A DNA stretch of 64,000 nt from an uncultured Lachnospiraceae bacterium (GCA_902760755.1 CACWHK010000009.1:22740-86739), one strand, 5' to 3'. Positions 16,858-25,734 are shown, counted from the first letter of the stretch. The notes: generated by a model not told the origin, from the letters alone. Made by a program: numbers and translations.

Positions 16858-17889
16858 ATGAAAAAACATATGCGATTTCTTTCCACAGACGGGATTACAA
16901 AGATTCACGCAATCCTCTGGCTCAGCGATACCGTAAAACCGAAGGCTGTGATCCAGCTGGTACATGGTATGGTGGAGCATATCGACCGATATGACGATTT
17001 TGCAAGATATCTTACCGGACAGGGCTACGTGGTTGTGGGCCACGATCATCTGGGTCATGGCGAATCCGTAACCGATGAGGAGAAGTACGGTTACTTCGCC
17101 GAGGGAGATCCGGCACGTGTTCTGCTGCAGGATATGCACAGACTCCATGTCTTCATCAAGCAGCAGTATCCGAACCTGCCCTACTTCATGCTGGGGCACA
17201 GCATGGGCTCCTATCTGCTCAGAAGATACCTCTCCACCCAGGGAGACGGACTGGCAGGCGCCGTAGTTGTCGGTACCGGACATGAATCGGATGCTTCCCT
17301 TACCGCAGGTCTTGTCATGATCCGCTCCAAGGCGAAGATCCACGGCTGGGATTACCGGGATGAGAAGATGACAAATATGATCTTCAACTCCAACTATAAG
17401 AAGTTCGACACCACCGGTGCCGATCCGGAGAACAGCTGGCTGACGAAGCGTACGGACATCGTGGAAGCCTATTACAGCGACCCCCGCTGCGGATTCATGT
17501 TTACACTGAACGGATACGAGGCACTGCTCTCCACCATCCTCTTCTGCGGACAGAAGCGGAATATTCAGGCAATCCCGAAGGACCTTCCGATCCTGATCAC
17601 CTCCGGTGAGGATGATCCGGTGGGCGGAATGGGTAAGGGCGTAAAGAAGGTATATGATGCCTATGTGAAAGCCGGGATCGAGGATGTTTCCTGCAAGCTC
17701 TACCCGGGTGACCGTCATGAGATCCTGAACGAGACCGACAACGCCGTGGTCTATGCAGATATTAAGGACTGGCTGGATGCACACATTCCGGAAGCCGCAC
17801 CCGCTGATCCTTCCCTTGCCTACGGCGAGACCGAGGTTTTAGTGGATCCTTCCTACGCTTACGGTGAGACCGAGGTCCTCCGAAGCTGA
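16858..17889 (+). CDS. alpha/beta hydrolase, monoacylglycerol lipase/lysophospholipase type
   Basis: 343-residue serine hydrolase of the PldB/monoglyceride-lipase group. The oxyanion strand region is LVHGMVEH, the nucleophile elbow is GHSMG (Ser115), the acid is in SGEDDPVGG and the His in DRHEIL. No signal peptide, so cytosolic. The C-terminal end carries two copies of a 13-residue unit starting DPS.AYGETEVL that are not part of the fold. An AGAGGGGGTAGC site precedes the ATG. Likely co-transcribed with trpS; substrate unknown. Confidence 0.9.
   Translation: MKKHMRFLSTDGITKIHAILWLSDTVKPKAVIQLVHGMVEHIDRYDDFARYLTGQGYVVVGHDHLGHGESVTDEEKYGYFAEGDPARVLLQDMHRLHVFIKQQYPNLPYFMLGHSMGSYLLRRYLSTQGDGLAGAVVVGTGHESDASLTAGLVMIRSKAKIHGWDYRDEKMTNMIFNSNYKKFDTTGADPENSWLTKRTDIVEAYYSDPRCGFMFTLNGYEALLSTILFCGQKRNIQAIPKDLPILITSGEDDPVGGMGKGVKKVYDAYVKAGIEDVSCKLYPGDRHEILNETDNAVVYADIKDWLDAHIPEAAPADPSLAYGETEVLVDPSYAYGETEVLRS
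17806..17883 (+). repeat. 39-bp tandem duplication in the hydrolase tail
   Basis: Two adjacent 39-base units, each starting GATCCTTCC and containing ACCGAGGT, in frame and giving DPSLAYGETEVLV then DPSYAYGETEVLR. A recent in-frame duplication at the 3' end of the gene. Confidence 0.85.
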
Positions 17890-17893
17890 CGTA

Positions 17894-18033
17894 GACAGGG
17901 GACGGTTCTCTGTCTCCTGATGAAAGCAAAATAACAAAGCGAACGAAAGAGAGCCCGCGCACGACATTTCCCATGACGTACGCGGGCTCTCTTTTCGTTG
18001 TATTGCGGGAGACAGAGAGATCCGTCCCCTGTC
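17894..18033 (+). repeat. inverted-repeat element enclosing a terminator
   Basis: The left arm (17894-17917, starting GACAGGGGACGG and ending TGTCTCC) is repeated inverted at 18008-18033 with two extra bases and one change. The arms enclose the convergent-gene terminator. The layout resembles a small MITE-like or REP-type extragenic palindrome; no transposase is nearby. Confidence 0.7.
17944..17997. terminator. bidirectional terminator between the hydrolase gene and degV
   Basis: Stem AGAGAGCCCGCG with CGCGGGCTCTCT, extended by CGAAA/TTTTCG, so T-runs exist in both directions. Serves the convergent genes at 17889 and 18048. The tip (17961-17980) carries the same mismatched CAT-loop-ATG module as the hairpins at 1651 and 28460. 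Confidence 0.85.
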
Positions 18034-18047
18034 TCCTTACTGTCTCC

Positions 18048-18932
18048 TTAGTCGACTCTCTTCTTTCCCCAGAAGAACAGTGCCACGGTTCCCGGGCCCG
18101 TATGTGCTCCTACCGTTGCTCCTATGGGGAACATCTGAACCTTGCCCCGAAGATTCGGGAAGGTCTCTTCCACCAGCTGACGCATCTCCTCTCCGGCCTC
18201 CGGATCCGAGTTCGAAATAAAGCAGGTGTCATTATAATCAACTCCGTTATCCGCCAGCTCCACCATTTTCTCCAGCTGACGCTTCAGAACCTTCTTCTTG
18301 GTACGGATCTTCTCCCGCGGGATCAGCCGTCCGAGATTATCCACATTCAGCAGCGGGCAGATGGACAGTACCTGTCCTACGAAGCCTGCGGTTTTGGATA
18401 CACGACCGCCGCGGATATAGAAGGTAAGATCCGTGGAGAAGAACCAGTGCACTGCATTTAGCTTATGCTCCTCGGTCCAGGCTGCCAGCTCTTCCACCTT
18501 CAGCCCCTCATCCCGCTTATCCGCAATCTTATCCATCAGAAGACCGTATCCGGAGGATGCAGCCATGGAATCGATCACGTAGATCTTACGGTCCGGGAAC
18601 TCCTCGCGCAGCTGACTTGCTGCCAGAACTGCTGCATTGTAGGTGCCGGAGATACCGGTGGACAGGGTGCAGTGAAGAAGATCCTTTCCCTCTGCCAGAT
18701 ACTTCCGGAAATGATCCAGATACTCCGAAAGACCTACCTGAGAGGTCTTTGCCTCCTCTCCGGCCAGCATCCGCCGGTAAAGCTCCTCGGGCTTCATGGA
18801 TTGCCACAGGTCATCCTTATACTCCACTCCGTTCAGGCTGAAGGTGAAGCATATATACTTCAGATCCCGCTTCTCCATCCACTCCGGGGAAAGATCCGCC
18901 GCCGATTCACAACTCACAATATACTCTGCCAT
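18048..18932 (-). CDS. DegV family fatty-acid-binding protein
   Basis: 294-residue DegV-family protein; members bind a fatty acid and several serve fatty-acid kinase FakA. Seen here: the SCESAADLSPEWMEKRDL N-terminus, the TSQVG loop, LSTGISGTYNAA and the RGGRVSKTAGFVGQVLSICPLL block, all typical. No kinase subunit is encoded nearby. The gene is last in the asnB-fprA-degV operon, 21 bases after fprA, and faces the trpS unit across a bidirectional terminator. No link between DegV and its two operon partners is evident. Confidence 0.93.
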   Translation of the reverse strand: MAEYIVSCESAADLSPEWMEKRDLKYICFTFSLNGVEYKDDLWQSMKPEELYRRMLAGEEAKTSQVGLSEYLDHFRKYLAEGKDLLHCTLSTGISGTYNAAVLAASQLREEFPDRKIYVIDSMAASSGYGLLMDKIADKRDEGLKVEELAAWTEEHKLNAVHWFFSTDLTFYIRGGRVSKTAGFVGQVLSICPLLNVDNLGRLIPREKIRTKKKVLKRQLEKMVELADNGVDYNDTCFISNSDPEAGEEMRQLVEETFPNLRGKVQMFPIGATVGAHTGPGTVALFFWGKKRVD

Positions 18933-18953
18933 TTTATCTACCTCTTACTTTCA

Positions 18954-20123
18954 TTACTCTGCTGCCGCGATCAGGGCATCTGCCAGCGCCTCCAGCTGCG
19001 GAAGATCCTCTTCCTTCATGGAGGACCGGATGGAAACCACCGGTTCCAGGATCTCTATATTCTTCATAGGCTCCAGCAGACCGCGCATGGTCTTCGCCGC
19101 GCTGGGTGCCCAGGAACCGTTCTCGATCAGTCCTACCTTCCGGTTCTGGAAGCCCTTGTAGGAAAGATGTGTCAGCAGGTCATGCATGGGAAGGAACACA
19201 CCTGCATCATAGCTGGCTGCAGCCAGGACCATCCGGTCATGTCGGAAGGCATCCTCAACGATCTCCGCCATATCCTCCCTGGAGATCTCACTTACAACCA
19301 CACGCTCCTCTCCCTTCGCCAGAAGAAGCTCCTCCAGCTTCTTAGCAGCCGCAAGGGTATTTCCGTGGATCGATGCCACGGCGATGAAGACGCCCTTACT
19401 CTCCGCCTGATAGGTGCTCCAGGTCTGATACAGATCCAGATAGTAGCTAAGGTTCTCGGAAAGGATTGGTCCGTGCAGCGGTGCGATCACTGCGATATCC
19501 AGTGCCGCCGCCTTCTTCATCAGCATCTGTACGGGAGCGCCGTACTTTCCGACGATATTAAAGTAATACCTTCTTGCCTCGCAGGCCCAGTCCTCTTCCG
19601 TGTCGATGGTACCGAACTTTCCGAAGGCATCTGCCGAGAAGAACACCTTCTCGGACTGCTCGTAGGTCATCATGACCTCCGGCCAGTGCACCATGGGTGC
19701 AAGGAAAAACTGAAGTGTATGGCTTCCGAGAGAAAGGGTATCTCCTTCCTTTACGGTAACGGTCTTTCCCTCCAGATCGATGGTATAGAACTGCTGCAGA
19801 AGCTGGAAGGTCTTTGCATTTCCCACCAGCTGCATCTTCGGATACAGCTCCATCAGTGCCAGAAGACTTCCGCTGTGATCCGGCTCCATATGCTGAACCA
19901 CAACAAAGTCCGGTGTACGTCCGTCCAGCTCCTTCTTCAGGTTTTCGATCCACCCCACAGTCCCGCGGTGATCCACGGTATCCATGATGCATACCTTCTC
20001 ATCCAGGATCAGATAGGAATTGTAAGCCATTCCGCTTGGAACCTCATACTGACTCTCGAAAAGGTCCAGCTCCTTATCGTTGTATCCGATATACCGGATA
20101 GTATCTGAAATATTATAGTCCAT
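18954..20123 (-). CDS. fprA: flavodiiron protein (FprA type)
   Basis: 389-residue A-type flavodiiron protein that reduces O2 to water (or NO to N2O) in anaerobes. The N-terminal metallo-beta-lactamase-like domain has the diiron ligands H78, E80, D82 and H83 (HMEPDH), the His of MVHWPE, the Asp of SADAFGKFG and the His of APLHGP. The C-terminal flavodoxin domain starts around residue 250 with the FMN phosphate loop SIHGNTLAAAKKL and ends with GSWAPSAAKTM. No rubredoxin or NADH domain is fused. Located 29 bases after asnB and 21 before degV. Its presence supports a strictly anaerobic, oxygen-defending host. Confidence 0.94.
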   Translation of the reverse strand: MDYNISDTIRYIGYNDKELDLFESQYEVPSGMAYNSYLILDEKVCIMDTVDHRGTVGWIENLKKELDGRTPDFVVVQHMEPDHSGSLLALMELYPKMQLVGNAKTFQLLQQFYTIDLEGKTVTVKEGDTLSLGSHTLQFFLAPMVHWPEVMMTYEQSEKVFFSADAFGKFGTIDTEEDWACEARRYYFNIVGKYGAPVQMLMKKAAALDIAVIAPLHGPILSENLSYYLDLYQTWSTYQAESKGVFIAVASIHGNTLAAAKKLEELLLAKGEERVVVSEISREDMAEIVEDAFRHDRMVLAAASYDAGVFLPMHDLLTHLSYKGFQNRKVGLIENGSWAPSAAKTMRGLLEPMKNIEILEPVVSIRSSMKEEDLPQLEALADALIAAAE

Positions 20124-20152
20124 AAGCTTCTCCCCCTGTTTTATAGTTCCAT

Positions 20153-21988
20153 TTATGCTGCATCGATAAAGTATGCCTTATACCAGAGCAGGAATGCATA
20201 AACCGTGTAGAGCTTTCTCTGGTTGTTTGCCTTCTTCTCCTGATGATCCTTCAGCCACTGCAGCAGAGTCTCCGTGTGGAAGAACTCGGATGCAAAGGGC
20301 TGCATAAACATCTCGCGGAACTTCGATGCGTACTTCTCCTCCCAGAGCCACTGACGGATGGGTACGGGGAAGCCCTTCTTCTTCCGCTTTACCCACTCCT
20401 CCGGAAGCACCTTGTCGGAGCTCTTACGGAAGACGGTCTTCGTCTGATGATCATCGATCAGCAGATTCGACGGAAGGGTTCTTGCATAGCTCCAGACCTT
20501 CCGGTCCAGATACGGAACACGAAGCTCCAGAGAATGTGCCATGGTCATCTTGTCTGCCTTCAGAAGGATATCATTCGGAAGCCAGAGATGCATATCCAGG
20601 TACATCTTCTTATGAAGCTCGTCCTTGCCGCGCACCTTCTCATAGTAGGGACGTGTCACGTCCTGATAGGTGATGGAGCTCTTGTATCGATCCTTCAGCA
20701 GATCATTTGCCTGCTCATTATCCATGATAAATGCCTGTCCGATATACGAATCCTCCAGGTCCAGTGCATTTCGCTTGAAGAAGTTAAGACCACGGTGATC
20801 CCGGTCTCCGATCCACTTTCCGATCCTTCTCCTGAGTCTTCTGGGCATGATCTTCTTATAAACCGTACCGGACTTGCTTCCGTGATAGGTTTCGTATCCG
20901 CCGAAGAACTCATCGGCACCCTCACCGGACAGCACCACCTTCAGGTCCTCCGCTGCCATCTCGGACAGGAAGTAAAGGGGTACCGCGGAAAGGTTCGCAT
21001 GGGGCTCATCCGACTGGTACTGCACTGCCGGAAGGGCATCAAAGAATTCATCCGCCGTGATCTCGCGACGACGGTTTTTGATCTTTAAGATATCGCAGAG
21101 TGCCTTGGCATCCATGCTTTCATCAAAGCCGTCTGTCTTGAAGCCTACCGAATAGGTCTTATCCGGACGTGCCATGGTGGCGATAAAGCTGGAATCCACA
21201 CCGCCGGACAGGAAGGAGCCAACCTCCACATCGGCGATCAGGTGGTACTTTACGGAGTTCTCCACCTCCTTGAAGATACCCTCTGCCGCTTCCTCTTCCG
21301 TCATCTCCTTGGTGCGGAAGGATGCATTGAAATACTGCTCGGTCTTGAAGCGCTCTCCGTCATAGGTAAAGTAGGTGCCCGGCTCCAGCTTGTATACGTT
21401 GCGGAACAGAGTCTCCTTCATGGGAGAATACTGGAACACAAGATACATCTTAAGCGCTTCCCGGTTTACCTCCTTCCGGAACGCGGGGTGCGGAAGAAAT
21501 GCCTTGATCTCCGAGCCAAAGAGCAGGGTGTCCCTCATTTTCGCATAATAGAAGGGCTTGATACCGAAGGCATCCCGGGCTCCGTAGATCTTATGCTCCT
21601 GCTTGTCATAGATCACGAAGGCAAACATGCCGCGAAGCAGCGACGCCGTCTTCTCCCCGTAGATCATATAGGTCTGCAGCAGGGCTTCCGTGTCGGAATT
21701 CGTCTGAAACTGAACATTATGATCCCTGGTCAGCTTCCTCCGAATGTCCTTATAGTTATAGATCTCTCCGTTGAATACGATGACGTAACGCCCATCCGCG
21801 CTGTGCATGGGCTGAATTCCGAATTCAAGATCGATGATACTCAGTCTTCTGTGCCCGAGTCCCACGTAGTCATCTACAAAGACTCCGTCCCCATCCGGTC
21901 CCCGGTGGGCGATCTTTTCGCTCATGGCCCGAACCACCTCTGCCCGGTCATATTCTCCGGTGCCGAAAAAGCCTGCAAATCCACACAT
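20153..21988 (-). CDS. asnB: asparagine synthase (glutamine-hydrolysing)
   Basis: 611-residue AsnB-type enzyme making asparagine from aspartate, glutamine and ATP. The glutaminase domain starts with the catalytic MCGFAGFF (Cys2) and contains the LGHRRLSIIDL and FNGEIYNYKD blocks. The synthetase domain has the PP-loop SGGVDSS near residue 265, and the GEGADEFFGGY motif. The ATG at 21988 has AGGCAGCAGGTAAGATACT upstream, a modest ribosome binding site. First gene of a three-gene operon; promoter at 22047-22075. Confidence 0.95.
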   Translation of the reverse strand: MCGFAGFFGTGEYDRAEVVRAMSEKIAHRGPDGDGVFVDDYVGLGHRRLSIIDLEFGIQPMHSADGRYVIVFNGEIYNYKDIRRKLTRDHNVQFQTNSDTEALLQTYMIYGEKTASLLRGMFAFVIYDKQEHKIYGARDAFGIKPFYYAKMRDTLLFGSEIKAFLPHPAFRKEVNREALKMYLVFQYSPMKETLFRNVYKLEPGTYFTYDGERFKTEQYFNASFRTKEMTEEEAAEGIFKEVENSVKYHLIADVEVGSFLSGGVDSSFIATMARPDKTYSVGFKTDGFDESMDAKALCDILKIKNRRREITADEFFDALPAVQYQSDEPHANLSAVPLYFLSEMAAEDLKVVLSGEGADEFFGGYETYHGSKSGTVYKKIMPRRLRRRIGKWIGDRDHRGLNFFKRNALDLEDSYIGQAFIMDNEQANDLLKDRYKSSITYQDVTRPYYEKVRGKDELHKKMYLDMHLWLPNDILLKADKMTMAHSLELRVPYLDRKVWSYARTLPSNLLIDDHQTKTVFRKSSDKVLPEEWVKRKKKGFPVPIRQWLWEEKYASKFREMFMQPFASEFFHTETLLQWLKDHQEKKANNQRKLYTVYAFLLWYKAYFIDAA

Positions 21989-22046
21989 AGTATCTTACCT
22001 GCTGCCTTTCTTTCTTAGTCATTTTCCGGTGCACACACCTATCAGT

Positions 22047-22075
22047 ATTGTACCATTTTTACAACAGATAGTAAA
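22047..22075 (-). promoter_or_regulatory. promoter of the asnB operon
   Basis: Minus strand TTTACT, 17-base spacer, TACAAT. The -35 lies inside the base of the EAL-gene terminator. Confidence 0.6.
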
Positions 22076-22101
22076 GAGGCGGAACCGCTTCGTTCCGCCT
22101 C
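22069..22101 (-). terminator. terminator of the EAL gene
   Basis: GAGGCGGAAC pairs with GTTCCGCCTC (10 bp), followed on the minus strand by TTTACT; the U-tract is short. It lies 25 bases after the stop codon. Confidence 0.75.
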
Positions 22102-22125
22102 AAAATAAAGATCCTTCGATCTTTC

Positions 22126-24051
22126 TCACGCCTCTTTTTTGAAATACTCCGTAAGCCGTTCGATGGGGATCGGTTTCGAGTATTTATAGCCCTGCAGATA
22201 CTTGGCATCCATCTTCCTGCAACGGCTCTCATCATCCGTTGTCTCCACGCCCTCGTAGAGCACGGAATAGTCCATATCGCTGAAGAGATGGGCCAGATGA
22301 GATACCATGGACTCCGATTTCTGATCCACTGCAGAGGCCTGGACCATGGACCGGTCAAACTTGATGATATCGAAGGGCAGCTCCATAATACGCTCAAAGT
22401 TGGAATACCCGGTTCCGAAGTCATCCAGATAGAACTTGATCCCGCTCTCCCGCAGCTCCTCGATCTTCGACTTCATGATCATGAAGTCACCTTCACTCTG
22501 GCTCTCGGTAAGCTCGATGGCAACCTTGCCGAAGGGGATTCCGGACTTCCGGATCACGGATCCGATATCCAGACAAAAGCAGTCATCCCGAAGCTCCTGG
22601 GCGGAAATGTTCACCGAGATACGCACGATATGGTAGCCCTGCTCCAGCATGATACGGATCTGTTCACAGGTCTTATGCAGGATCATAAGACTCAGCTGAT
22701 GGATGATCCCGTTTTCCTCCGCCAGTGGTATGAACACATCCGGATAGATCATCCCCACCTCCGGAAGCACGATCCGCATCAAAGCCTCCGCCGTGTCATA
22801 TTCCTGCGTTGCGATATTCAGTACCGGCTGACAGTACACATGAACTCTTTCATCATCCAGATTTCCGGTCTTACAAATGTTGATCAGCTCAGACAGGATG
22901 TACTTATGCTTCTCATATTCACTGATGTCCTCCTCCGATACGTAGCGGACATCATTATTACTCATCTTTGATTCCACGTAACGGATCAGCCCCATATAAT
23001 CACGGTCCCGGCTGATGGACTCGTGGGAGTGGATGATCATGATCTTGAAGGGCATCCGGTACCTGGGATACTCCTCATCAAACCCGTTCAGGATCTTATT
23101 GATGATATTCTCATAATCCGGATTTTTCTCCTTATCCGCCACCAGGATCTGACGACCGTTAGACACCTGGAACAGGGTTGCTCCACGGAAATAATCCACC
23201 GCAAACTTTCGGATGGTCTCCTTGATCTTCTGGGGATACGAGGTCCCCTCTTCCTCCAGATTCACCAGAAGAAGCGTCATCATGAGAAGGTCTTTCTTCT
23301 TCTTGTAGCTGTACTTTACAAGATCATCGAAGGCCGAGGCATCCACGGCACCCATTTCCAGATTGTAGGGATTCGAGTGCATCATATAAAGCACCGCAAA
23401 TGCAGGAAGCAGATAGGTTCCCACCGTAAAGGAGGTCTGATCAAACTTCTCCTGCACAAAGAGCACTACAAAGGCCAGGACACTGGCTCCGAACACACCG
23501 GTCATAACCTGCTTATAAAGCCGTTTCCTGTAACGGATGAGAAGATACATAATGACCAGGGCAATGGCTACATAGCCAAAGGGGAACAGGTTCATTTTCT
23601 CCAGTGCCTGATCATCTCCCTGGATCTGAAAGTCCCAGTGGAAAAAAGCAGACAGAAACTCATAAATGATCAGTGCCAGCGTTCCGATCCCTGCCGGAAC
23701 CACGATCTGGTAGGTGGTTCTTCTGCCAAGATGCATCTGTTCCCTGATGTATACGACGTAAAGGAACATATCCACATAAAGGAAGCTGTGATACCCTGCC
23801 CGCATAAGACAGATCAGTGTTTCCGAATACTGATTCGATTTACTGAGGAACATATGGAAGCATAGGCTGCAGGTGGCAGCCAGGATCAGCGTGAATATAA
23901 GAAGCCGGAAGATCGTGTAGGTCCGGGTCTTCGTGATGTAGGCGATATGCATGAGAACAAGGAACAACAAACAGGCCGTTACGACAAGGATGTCGCCGAC
24001 CGGGGTATAGTTGCTGTATAGGTAATGTTCCATTCCGAAGGCAAGGACCAA
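22126..24051 (-). CDS. membrane c-di-GMP phosphodiesterase, degenerate GGDEF plus EAL
   Basis: 641-residue protein. About eight hydrophobic helices fill residues 15-235, forming a membrane sensor. Residues about 245-375 look like a GGDEF domain whose signature has decayed to SNGRQ, so it should not make c-di-GMP. The EAL domain (about 395-641) keeps its active-site residues: AEALMRI, the Asn of SVNISAQEL, ELTES, DDFGTGYS, the Lys of IIKFDRS, EGVET and YLQGYKYSKPI. It should therefore hydrolyse c-di-GMP. Start taken as TTG at 24051 because AAGGAGAAAACGC precedes it; an ATG at 24033 is possible. Single gene between its promoter (24141-24169) and terminator. Confidence 0.92.
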   Translation of the reverse strand: MVLAFGMEHYLYSNYTPVGDILVVTACLLFLVLMHIAYITKTRTYTIFRLLIFTLILAATCSLCFHMFLSKSNQYSETLICLMRAGYHSFLYVDMFLYVVYIREQMHLGRRTTYQIVVPAGIGTLALIIYEFLSAFFHWDFQIQGDDQALEKMNLFPFGYVAIALVIMYLLIRYRKRLYKQVMTGVFGASVLAFVVLFVQEKFDQTSFTVGTYLLPAFAVLYMMHSNPYNLEMGAVDASAFDDLVKYSYKKKKDLLMMTLLLVNLEEEGTSYPQKIKETIRKFAVDYFRGATLFQVSNGRQILVADKEKNPDYENIINKILNGFDEEYPRYRMPFKIMIIHSHESISRDRDYMGLIRYVESKMSNNDVRYVSEEDISEYEKHKYILSELINICKTGNLDDERVHVYCQPVLNIATQEYDTAEALMRIVLPEVGMIYPDVFIPLAEENGIIHQLSLMILHKTCEQIRIMLEQGYHIVRISVNISAQELRDDCFCLDIGSVIRKSGIPFGKVAIELTESQSEGDFMIMKSKIEELRESGIKFYLDDFGTGYSNFERIMELPFDIIKFDRSMVQASAVDQKSESMVSHLAHLFSDMDYSVLYEGVETTDDESRCRKMDAKYLQGYKYSKPIPIERLTEYFKKEA

Positions 24052-24140
24052 GCGTTTTCTCCTTTTTCGCTCCTCGAGCCGGTTCCCGTCACACGCTCTA
24101 CACCATTTAGCATATCATAGAACAGCTCGGAAATATCAAA

Positions 24141-24169
24141 ATTCTACGATATTTACAGAGAATATGCAA
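24141..24169 (-). promoter_or_regulatory. promoter of the EAL gene
   Basis: Minus strand TTGCAT, 17-base spacer, TAGAAT, about 85 bases upstream of the start codon. Confidence 0.7.
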
Positions 24170-24210
24170 TAGATTTTTTCATGAACGATCAGGCCTTTGT
24201 TCAGGCAAAG

Positions 24211-24240
24211 AAATACCCCGGCTGCATGAGCCGGGGCATC
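24211..24240 (-). terminator. terminator of the HU gene
   Basis: GCCCCGGCT with AGCCGGGGT forms a strong stem around CATGC, followed on the minus strand by ATTTCTTTGCC. It lies just after the normal HU stop codon, in line with a once-intact gene. Confidence 0.8.
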
Positions 24241-24253
24241 GTGTCGCAAATGG

Positions 24254-24533
24254 TTATTTCTTCTTTGCCTTCTTAGCGGGCTTGCTGTTAACCTTCTCCT
24301 TCAGAGCTGCGCCAGCCTTGAACTTCGGCTGCTTAGCTGCCTTGATCTTGATGGTCTCACCAGTCTGCGGATTGCGCTACCTCAAAGGTACCAAAGCCGA
24401 TCAGCTGAACCTTGCCATCCTTCTGAAGCTCGTCAGATACTACCTCTACAAAAGCCTTTACTGCAGCTTCTGCATCCTTCTTGGAGATCTTAGCTTCTTC
24501 TGCGATTGCTGCTACAAGTTCTGTCTTGTTCAT
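24254..24533 (-). pseudogene. HU-family DNA-binding protein gene with internal deletion and frameshift
   Basis: The ATG at 24533 begins a normal HU sequence (MNKTELVAAIAEEAKISKKD ... VQLIGFGTFEVA). After GFGTFEVA the frame shifts and stops at 24357 (QSADW). Shifting frame there recovers the rest of HU: NPQTGETIKIKAAKQPKFKAG and a Lys/Ala-rich tail ending at 24254. About 23 bases coding the E-R-A-A-R-T-G-R type stretch at the base of the DNA-binding arm are missing, so neither a frameshift alone nor recoding restores a full protein. The promoter, ribosome binding site and terminator remain. Either a true recent lesion, perhaps with another HU copy elsewhere, or an assembly error. Confidence 0.85.
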
Positions 24534-24581
24534 AGTTTTCTGCTTCCTTTCGTAATATAGGATTTTTTTATTACATGCGCT

Positions 24582-24610
24582 ATTATACACGGCTTTCGGC
24601 GAGAATTCAA
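24582..24610 (-). promoter_or_regulatory. promoter of the HU gene
   Basis: Minus strand TTGAAT, 17-base spacer, TATAAT, about 49 bases before the ATG. Confidence 0.78.
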
Positions 24611-24793
24611 TACCCTTCCACAAGATATTGTAGATTTTTATGCAAAAAAGCACAAAATTTTGCTGATTTCATGGGATTTCCGCGTTTTAGGTTACATAAA
24701 ACGCCCGTATTTTGGGCATTTTGCCAATCAAAGACATGGGAATACCCGAGTTTTCCTGAGGTTACGGCAGGTCTATCGTGCAAAACCCCGCGT

Positions 24794-25699
24794 TTATAAC
24801 CGTTCTCCCATCACCTTTTCGTAGAAATCCAGTGCCCGTCTGTTTCCGCGCACATCATGCACCCGCACAAACTGACAACCTGCAGCCGCAGCAAGAACGG
24901 AGGTTACAAGCGTCCCCTCCTCCCGCTCCTCGGGCGGAAGTCCGAGGGTATCTCCGATCACGGACTTTCTGGAGGCTCCGAGCAGAACACTGCAGCCAAG
25001 ATCCGTGAAGGCATCAAGGCGTGCCAGCACGCGGCGGTTCTCCTCCAGGGTCTTGGCAAAGCCTACTCCGGGATCCAGAATGATGCTTCCCGGCTCAACG
25101 CCTGCCTGCCTTGCCAGCACCAGAGAGCGTTCCAGGCCTTCCCTCACCCGAACAACGATATCCTCTCTTCCGGCCGGTGAAACACCGGACCGTTCCCACT
25201 GCAGATCTATCCTGTTTTCGGCCTTTCTTTCCACCAGATCATTATGCATCAGAACCACCGGCTTCCCGTGCTTTGCAACCACCTCCGCCATGGTCATCCG
25301 GTCGTCATTCATTTCCTCCGGATGCAGGTCCTCGAAACGAAAGCCCCAGATGTCATTTGCCAGATCCGCCCCCTCCGAGAGAGCCGCATTCATCACCGCA
25401 GCCTTGTAGGTATCCACGGAGATCGGTACATCAAAGTTCTTACGGATTGCCCGAAGCACCTCCGTCAGACGCCCGATCTCCTCCTCCGTGGAAACGGGGA
25501 TATATCCGGGCCTTGTACTCTCTGCGCCTATGTCTATGATATCCGCACCATCTCGCAGCATTTCCTCCGTATGACGCATGGCTGCGTCATACCCCAGGTA
25601 CTTTCCTCCGTCCGAGAAGGAATCCGGCGTAAGATTCAGGATTCCCATGATATATACGTGATTTTTCACCTCCGGAAAGCTCCGGTTTCCGATCTTCAA
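24794..25699 (-). CDS. folP: dihydropteroate synthase
   Basis: 301-residue TIM-barrel enzyme of folate synthesis joining para-aminobenzoate to dihydropterin pyrophosphate. Motifs: MGILNLTPDSFSDGG, the DIGAESTRPG block, the ISVDTYKAAV strand, ANDIWGF, LDPGVGFAKT and the sulfonamide-site GASRKSVIG. The TTG at 25699 with GGAGG eight bases before it is the only start with a good ribosome binding site. It stands alone, without folK, folB or folE next to it. Its promoter (25735-25763) diverges from that of the decayed GGDEF gene. No clear terminator was found downstream in 24653-24793. Confidence 0.95.
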   Translation of the reverse strand: MKIGNRSFPEVKNHVYIMGILNLTPDSFSDGGKYLGYDAAMRHTEEMLRDGADIIDIGAESTRPGYIPVSTEEEIGRLTEVLRAIRKNFDVPISVDTYKAAVMNAALSEGADLANDIWGFRFEDLHPEEMNDDRMTMAEVVAKHGKPVVLMHNDLVERKAENRIDLQWERSGVSPAGREDIVVRVREGLERSLVLARQAGVEPGSIILDPGVGFAKTLEENRRVLARLDAFTDLGCSVLLGASRKSVIGDTLGLPPEEREEGTLVTSVLAAAAGCQFVRVHDVRGNRRALDFYEKVMGERL

Positions 25700-25734
25700 A
25701 GCGGTGTCCTCCGATCCTCAATTTCTTCTTCCTT

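Noticed and set aside
18465-20108. Plus-strand open frame opposite degV and fprA (547 codons)
   Set aside because: Shadow of two well-identified minus-strand genes; starts inside degV without a ribosome binding site.
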